Below, piece by piece: positions 12,601-21,600 of a stretch of DNA of 64,000 bases (within the stretch, counting starts at the first letter, position 1; every line of letters starts with the position of its first letter). The notes beneath the pieces are model-generated. The model made no database searches, had not been told where the DNA came from, and worked only from the letters and a program-made list of their open reading frames with translations. Source of the stretch: an uncultured Bacteroidales bacterium (lineage in GTDB: Bacteria > Bacteroidota > Bacteroidia > Bacteroidales > Bacteroidaceae); contig CACWTU010000007.1 in assembly GCA_902763885.1 (NCBI GenBank), positions 1 to 64,000 on the forward strand. The letters are read 5' to 3'. A program made the translations under genes and the position numbers.

Positions 12601-15600
12601 ACTACCGAATGAGGTGTTGTCACCACTGATTGTACCGCCGGTTATGTTAACCGTGCTGTTGTTGGAAACGTTAGCCATGTTACCGCCACCATAGACGGCC
12701 TTGCTTACAGTACCGCCTGATACGGTTACGCCTGCGTTTCCTGTCAGGTTAGCTGCATCGCCACCACCATAGACGTTATTGGTTACAGTACCACCTGATA
12801 TGGTAACTGCTGTATTACCTGTAACAATGGCCGATGCACCATAACCGCCGCCAAACACGTTGACAGCCTGTCCGCCGGTCATGTTTACGGTTGCCGTACC
12901 GGGAGCAAGTGCTGTGCCGTAGGCAGCCAGATTACCGCCGCCATAGACATTACCGCTGAATGTTCCGCCGTCAATTTGTACGGTGACTGTCTGCTGGGGT
13001 GCACCGTACAGGTTGTTGCTGCCGAATACGTTTGTGGCTGTACCGCCCTTTGTGGTAACGGTAACCAGACCATAGACGTTAGCCGCAATGCTTGACGAAG
13101 TCTGACCCAGACCACCGCCATAGAGATCACCGTTAACGGTTCCCTGATAGAGATTGACGTGAGTGGTATGTGTGTTGGATGTTGCGGTAGTACCGTTTAC
13201 GCTACCCAAAGCAGAACCGCCATATACATGTCCCCAGATTATTGCAGAGCCGGTAGGTGTTGTTCCGTCAAGAGCTCCTATGTTAACTTCAACATCTCCG
13301 TCAACGATTGTGGGCTGACCCTTACCACCGCCGAATACTACATCCTGGATTGCACCTGCACCGGGATCAGCACCTATTGTACCGCCGGTGATGTTTACGG
13401 TGGCTTTTGCTTTCAGCACACCGTTTATGTTGCTTCCGCCATAGACTGCGGTGCCTACGGTACCGCCTTCAATGTTAACGGTTGCGTCGCCAAAGCTCTG
13501 AGCTACAATGCTGATGGGTGAGGTCTGACCTTCACCTCCGCCAAAGACGCTGCCGGTCACGCTACCTCCGTAGATATTGACCTGTGTGGTCTTATCTGTT
13601 GTAGCTGCGATATCGTTGTGGTTACTTTCATAGTTGGCACCCTTGGTCGCGTTAACGGCACCAAAGGCACTGCCGCCATAAACGTCACCGCCAATGGTTG
13701 CGTAGCCAACAGGAGTACCGGATACGTTAGTTCCTATGTTAATCTCAACATTGCCGGTAACTGTCGTACTAGCACCCTTACCGCCGCCAAAGATATCGCC
13801 AGCAACGTTTGTGCCACTCATCCCGGCTCCGGTAAGATCAACCGTACCAATGTTGATAAGGGTGTTGCCTTCAATGTCGGCATCGTTACCTCCGCCATAG
13901 ATGTTGCCGGTTATTTTGGCACCCGAAACAGGAACATCCAGATACAACTGACTTTCAATATCCTGAGTATAGAGTGCCGAAGGTGCCGTTACCATATCGA
14001 CCGTTGTCTTGGTGCCGATATTGATAGAGGTGTTACCATATACAGTGGCCAGATTACCGCCGCCATATATATTACCTATTGCGCCAATCTCACCTGCTGC
14101 ATGTGCGGGATAGGGCAGGGAGACTGTTCCACCGGTGTTTCCGGCAAGGGATGATTCGGCGGCATGGCTACCCTTGACTACATTGATATCAATGTTGGGA
14201 TCACCATATACCTTGGCCTGCAAACCGCCACCATAGATGGCACCAATGCTGGTAAATGCACGCACGTTCAGTTTGGGGTCGTTATACCTCCTGTCCTCGA
14301 AGAATTCATCTATTATACCTTCAGAGGCACTTGGATATTCGGCCTCAATTGCTTCTCTCAACTGGGCTGCAGTCATAGGATCACCGTTGGCCTTATATCC
14401 GTAAACCGAGTAGTCAGCCAGATTACCGCCGCCATACAGCTCACCGATAATGATAGGCACGTCACAATCGCCGGTTTCCTCAATGTTCACGGTGATTGAG
14501 CCCATCAGTTTTCCGCTATCCTTGTTACCGCCGAAAACACGACCGAACTTACCGCTTCTGATAGTCAGGCTTACATGACCTCCTACATCGGCGGCCTGTG
14601 CGCCTGCATAGATCTCGTCGATCCAGTCATCAGGCATACATCCAAGTACGATGTTTACACCGCTCCTCATGGGGGCGTTCTTACCTCCACCATAAATGTT
14701 GGTGGCATTCAGATTACAAATGTCAGTATCATCTATGTCAGCGGAGCCATGGTAATCACTCATTTGAGGCATCAGGATATTTGTACCGCCTCTGATATCA
14801 CCGTTACTGTTACTACCTCCATAAACATTGGTTACGGTACCGCCTACCAGATTGACATAAGTTTTACCCGAACCGGATTCATATGTATCCGTTCCTTCGT
14901 TGGTACGGTGGAAACCTACGTGGGCTGCATGGCTTGCGCCCAATTCACCGTTACCGCCACCATACAGATTCTGTATAAAGTTTGATCCAAACAGCCAGAC
15001 TTCAGCTGCAGGTACAGCAGCAGCATTACCGCCGCCATAGACATTCTGAATCTTGGTTTCATCACAACCTTCTATCAATACCTCAGTAGATTGTATATTA
15101 TCAGTAGGATCATAGTTAGCTTCATTACCGCCGCCATATACTGCTGCAAGATAGTAAGCGTTTGCGGTCTGTCCTGCTACGGCAACCGTACGTTTTACAT
15201 GAATCAGGACATGACCGGTGGGAGAACCCTGCTGGTCATTGGCTCCGAATATCTGGGCCATACCATTGTAAGTACGGTCAAATGCGGTACCGTCCAGGAT
15301 TATGTTTACATTGGTGGCTGCAGTCTTTCCAGAAGCTGTCTGATAGCCACCTCCAAATACGTTACCATAGATGTTGTTACCGTAGAGGTTGACATTTACA
15401 GCATGAACCTCACCGTTCTCTGATCCGCCATATACGTTACCATATATGTTGGCCGATCCGGTGTAGATATCACCGCTCTTGGTACCGATGTTCAGCGTAA
15501 CCTGACCGGTAACACTTGTTCCGGCACCCTTACCGCCGCCAAACAGTACCAAAGGTACGGATGCGGGAGCCTGTGCGAAGGCAGTACCTATTGTACCACC

Positions 15601-18600
15601 GGTAACTGTAACTGTTGATGTGCCGCCTACTGTTCCGGTAGTGTTACAACCACCATAAACGGCGTTGGTAACAGAACCTGCAGCCATACTTATTACGGTG
15701 TTTCCGCTGATACCGGCCTGGTTACCGCCACCATACAGACGGCCTGCACCGCTGTTGGCCTTTTGCAGTGTCACGCTGGTATTACCGGTTACACTGGCAG
15801 CATCACCGCCACCATAAACATCACCGGTAACTATTGCTACATAAGCGCTGTTGGCAGGTGTAAGGTCACCAACGGTAACTACGGGACTACCTGTAATATC
15901 GGCTGTTGTTCCCTTACCGCCACCATAGACATTGCCGCTTACGGTTCCGTTCTTGACGTTCACTACAGGACTTCCTGTATAAGGAGCCAGATTACCGCCG
16001 CCATAGACATTGCCTACGTACCAGCCGCAAGTCTCATCATTCTTTTCAATATTGACCTCAATGGTACCATGAATGGTGCCACTGGTGTTGTTGCCGCCAA
16101 ATACGTTGGCAACCATACCGCTGTGGATGTTCAGGGTGATGTTGGAGGGAGACTCCGATGTACCTATGTCAGCCTGTTTTGCACCACCATATACGGTTCC
16201 GATACCTTCAAGAGAGACACCGATATTCTCGGGATGAGCAGCATGACCGTTCTCGCCTGTAACGATAGTACCTGTGCAGCCGATCGTGATTGTACCGGCA
16301 TTACCGGCAGCCTGGTTACCGCCGCCATATACTTCGCCGATAATCATATCGCAAGCTCCTAGTGCCGAACTCTTGTTTATGTTCAATGTTACTGTGCCGC
16401 CTATAGAACCGTTAAGGTTACTGCCTGCAAAGACTTGGGTTATAGTACCGCCAGTAACGGTTACGCTTACATTGCCTGTTACATTAGCTGCCTTAACATT
16501 ACCTTCGGTATTGTCACCGTGGCCACCACCAAAGAGTCCGCTGATTGTACCGCCGCTCATAGTTACGTTAGTAGCCGGAACATCGGCAGCATTACCGCCG
16601 CCATATACATCATGTTGGACTTGAGTGTTACACTTTTGGACAAGTACGGTAGGTGCAGCGTCTCCTGTTACCATAGCAGCGTTACCGCCACCATATACAT
16701 CACCGAGTACAATGGCCGTGTAAGTATTATTTTCAGTGTCAGTGTGTGTTAGGTCACCAATGGTCACAGTGGGGGCTCCCGTAGAACCTGCTTCCTGAGT
16801 GTTGCCGTCGGGATCACCGTTACCACCACCATAAACGTTGCGGCTTACGGTTCCGTTCTTGACGTTCACTGTGGGTGAACCTGCATATCGGGCTATGTTA
16901 CCGCCACCATAGACATCACCTACGTACCAGGAATCATCATTACATGTCTTCTCAATATTGACAGCAATAGTTCCTGATACAGAACCGCTGGTGTTGTTGC
17001 CACCAAATATGTTTGATATCAGACCACCGTTAATGGTCAGGGATATGTTGCCGGTAACGTCTGCTGCGTTAGCTCCGCCATAAACTGTACCTATACCCTC
17101 AAGAGTGGTACCTATGTTTTCCGGGTGGGCTGCATGACCGTTCTCACCTGTAACGATAGGACCGGTACTGCCAATCGTGATTGAACTGGCTGCACCATTA
17201 GCCAGGTTACCGCCTCCATATACCTCACCGATATACATATCGCAGGCCCCTTCTGCCGAACTCTTGTTAATGTTCAATGTGCCGGCTGCACGTACGATAC
17301 CCTTGCTGTTGCCGCCGCCAAAGACCTTGTTGATTGTACCGCCTGTAATGGTGGCATTAGCAGTACCTGCGCCGTAACTGCCGCTTTCGGGGTTATCGTC
17401 AGTGCTCAGATAACCTACATGTGCTGCAGTGCCGCTTTCACCGTTACCACCTATAAATACACGGTCTATATCACCACCGTTAATTGTAACATTGGTATAT
17501 GGTACAGCGGCTGCATTACCGCCACCAAATACATCCTTGATACTTGTCTCACAGCCGTTTACGGTTACGGTAGGATAGTTGGAAGGGCTTGTGGGATTGT
17601 AGTGAGCCAGATTACCGCCACCATACACAGCCTGCAGTGCGTAAGTCTTTACACCATTTTGTGTAGTCGTAGCGTCTGTACTATTGATGACAACTTGCAC
17701 CGAACTCTTAGGAGATCCGTTCAGATTGTTACATCCAAATACATATCTTGCATCGCCACCATCAATGGTTACTGTCACAGGACCGTTTACGTCGGCAGCA
17801 ACAGCAGCATCATTACCTGATGCCAGTCTTCCCAGACCTCCGCCATATACGTCACGAACAGTTCCTCCGGTAATACTTACAGAGGTATAAGGATCACCTT
17901 CATTTACTGTATTTGTATTGGCCAAAGCACCGCCACCATATACATCGCCGGTTACATTTGCGTCATCACTTATGGTAACAGATACGGTTCCGGTTACATC
18001 ACCCTGGCTACCGCCTCCATATACATCAGTCCCGACAGTTCCGCCCGATATTGCTACGGTTGTATTTCCGGTTACGGTAGCTGTTGATCCAAGACCTCCA
18101 CCAAAAACGTTGCCGCTTACGGCACCGTTATCCATTGATACGCTTGGATTACCTGTAGTGGGTGCCAGATTACCGCCGCCATATACGGAACCTGTAATGG
18201 TGGTTGCTTTCTCTGTGTCTGTTTTTGTAATGGTTATTACAGGATTGCCTGTTACAGGTCCCTCATCTCCACCACCATACACATTACCTGTTATGGCTCC
18301 GTTCTCAATGTTAACGGCAATTGCTCCGTTTGTAGCAGATTCTTCACCACCTCCAAATACGCTTCCTCCCACGGTTGTAGTACCTGTAATGGTAAGGTCT
18401 GCCTCGGTTACCTGACCTAAAGTGCTCAGGTCTTGAATTGTATATATGACGTTCTCGCCGCCAACAGTAGCGATAGCGGAAGCACCGTCGGTTATTGAAT
18501 TATCAGTGTGAGTCCATGTATATGTGGTTGTGCCGGAAAGCGTACCCTCCTCAAACAGACCGGTTTCAAGGTTGATTTGTGGAACCTTGTTTACAAAACC

Positions 18601-21600
18601 GTCATTTCTTAGGTCAACAGTAGCATCTGCTGCTGAAAAACCTGCTCCAAATACATCTCCAGTTACATTACAATTATGCAGTATTGATGTGGCCTTTCCG
18701 TTTACCTTTCCTCGGTTACCGCCTCCATAGAAGTTACCGGTAATCTTACAATCAGTCAAGGTTGAGATTACATCATTGGTTTGTGCTAATGAGAATGATG
18801 CCCATTTTACATAAAAACGTCCGGCAGGCTGACCTGTTGACCATACAAAAGCTTCATAGTCAAAGTCCGTGGCTATACCATTGTTTGCTGCTATGTATTT
18901 TCCTTTCTGGTCTGTATAGTCCGATGTCCAACCTCCAAAATCGGCGGATAAACCGGCGCTACCGTCTTTTGTGTTTATTCTGTTAAAGGATGTACCGCCA
19001 TATCCAGCTCCAAAATAATTTCCAAACGTACAACCTTGAGCTACAGTTGTTACTATCCTGTCGGCATCAATTGTTTTTTCCCTTGTTACCGTTTCCTTTT
19101 TGTTATTCAGATAACTAAGCGATATGGGTATGCTACTAGCTTTCTGCATGTCACCGAACTTGGGACCGCCACAGAATGTGATTACGTTACTGTTATATAT
19201 GTTCGTAGTAATATTACCTGTAATGGGGTTGGCTGCATTGAGTCCGCCTCCATAGAATTCGGTGATGTCGGCATTGTAAATCTGCCATTGTACGTTACCG
19301 TCTATCTGCTGTTGTGCAGCTCCGGCAACCTCACCAAACCTACCACCGCTGATATAGCACTCTGCATCATCTTCAATAACCGTAGCATTTGGCTGATATA
19401 TTCCTGACAGGTAGAAACCGTCATAATCTCCACCGGTAACAGAGATTGGGATATGAGGTGTGTACCACCATACTTCACTGTGACATCCGTTACTGAAATT
19501 CTTAAAATATGCGTTGCCTCCTACATGAATATATTTAGTTGATGCTGAGTATGTTCCGCTACCGGAATTCAGACCGTGGGTAGATGTGAACTGGTCAAAT
19601 GTACCACCTAGAATAATCAATGGCGCAGAACTCTTACCTCCGTTGTCATACTCAAACTGAACAAAATGGATTAGACAGGTGTTGGTGATTTCAAACCAAC
19701 CGGTTGGCTTAAAGATAGCTACATTATAAAGCTTTTCCGCGTTATTGGGCTTTTGTGCCATAGCCGTACCAAGCACGTTTATAAAGTCAAAACGTATGGG
19801 TGAAACAGCCAGTCGGTTGTCGTGATGGTATATAAAACTGTAGTCTGGCTCATTGTCCTTATCCAAGTCTATTGACATCATGGTAAAGGGCTTGCTTTCA
19901 TTTGAGGGCGGATCACAACGATGCTTGTTACCGATAAGTACCAGAGCATTGTCATAGACAGTAGAACCTGATAGTGTACTTAATGCTCCTGAAATGCTGG
20001 TATAAACTTTCTGATCGCTACCGTTTATTGATAGAGTCGTATTATTGGTGATTTGTACACCAACTCCCTTAACATCCTCACCGGCGTATCCAGCGCTATA
20101 GACGTAATCGTAGTAGCCATCAGCTAAATATGCGGCATTTCCCCAATAGGGTTCAATTTCTATTGCCGTTACTCCGTAAGGTACATCAAAGTATGCTCCC
20201 TGTGAGAACACACGGCCACTTACAGAATAGAGGTCCTTTTTTGAACTTTTGCGGTCGGCAAAATTGTAGTTCGGGGAATCAAAATATTCCGGGTTGGTAG
20301 AGAAAGTCTTGGTGTAGTTATAGTTTGCTGATGTATAAGGGTCATCAGCAAGGGGGGTGATAGCTGTTATCTTCCAACCGGTCACAACTTTGTTTTGGGT
20401 ATAGTTACCTGTGCCGTAGTCATTATAGTAAGGCAACTGAACCTTGTCATAGTTGTAATTGAAGTGGGCGTAGTCCTTATCGGTACGGTCAAGCGTAAGA
20501 GAACTTGTTGTTATAGCTGCACCTGAAGGCGCATTGGCACCTACACCTGAGATGGTTACAGAAAGAGTACCCATCTTGAGACCCTGATTTCTGTTGGCCT
20601 CGGAATAATCAGCCAGATTGCGGGTATCATAGTTGATGATTGACGGGTATTTTCCCTGAGCTTTAAGAACAGGATAGGGCTTGGGATTCTGGATTGACCT
20701 GTCGGCAGTCTCAAGTACCCACTTGAGCATTTTCTTATCAGCATCCTGAGCTGAACCTGTTGCATAGAATGCTGCCAGTTTCTTGTTGCTGTTAAGCAGC
20801 TCGCGGTAGTACTCAAAACGGTTCAGATTTATCTGCTTGACAGATATGGCACTGTTATACTTACCGGCTGTGATATGGTTACCGGAGCTGTAAGGCGATT
20901 CATAGAGATAGTAGTTAAAGGTGTTAAGACCACCAGACAGGTTGCTGATATTTACTCCACCATAAACCGGCGATATGTTTCCGCCAGTAGTAGTTATGTC
21001 ACCGTAGAACATGCAGTTCATTATCATGGTTCCGGTTTCAACGGTAGCTGCTGTGGTAGCAACATTATTGTAGCCTACAATACCGGCTCTATCTGTTCCA
21101 CTCGTTATATTGGCGTAGCTGAAACAGTTGATTACACGGGCATTACCGTTAATGTCTCCAACCAAGCCTCCGGTGTGACCGCTACCACCTACCTCTCCGT
21201 CAAGGATACCAACATTGTAGATACGGGCTGCTCCAATAGCGCTGCATGCAATGGCGCCGGTATTTCCACTATGACTGCTGATGTTGACGTCACTCAACAT
21301 CAGGTTACGTACCGTACCACCGTTTATAGTTGCAAAAATGGGGTTTCTCAGACCGCTGATGGTATGGCCCTGACCATCAAATGTGCCACTGAAAGCGGTG
21401 GATATGGTTGTGTTGCCTGGTGACGTTGATAGTGCTATATCTGTTGTAAGCCTGTATCTTTCTCCGGCACCACCACCATCCTGAACTTTAGTTACAAACA
21501 GTTCGTAATCATCGATAGAAGTTATCAGGTAGGTTCCGTCCGGGTCTTGGTTTATGTCCTCAGCGAATGCGCGTACTGCAGTAAAAGAGGTAGTATAGCC

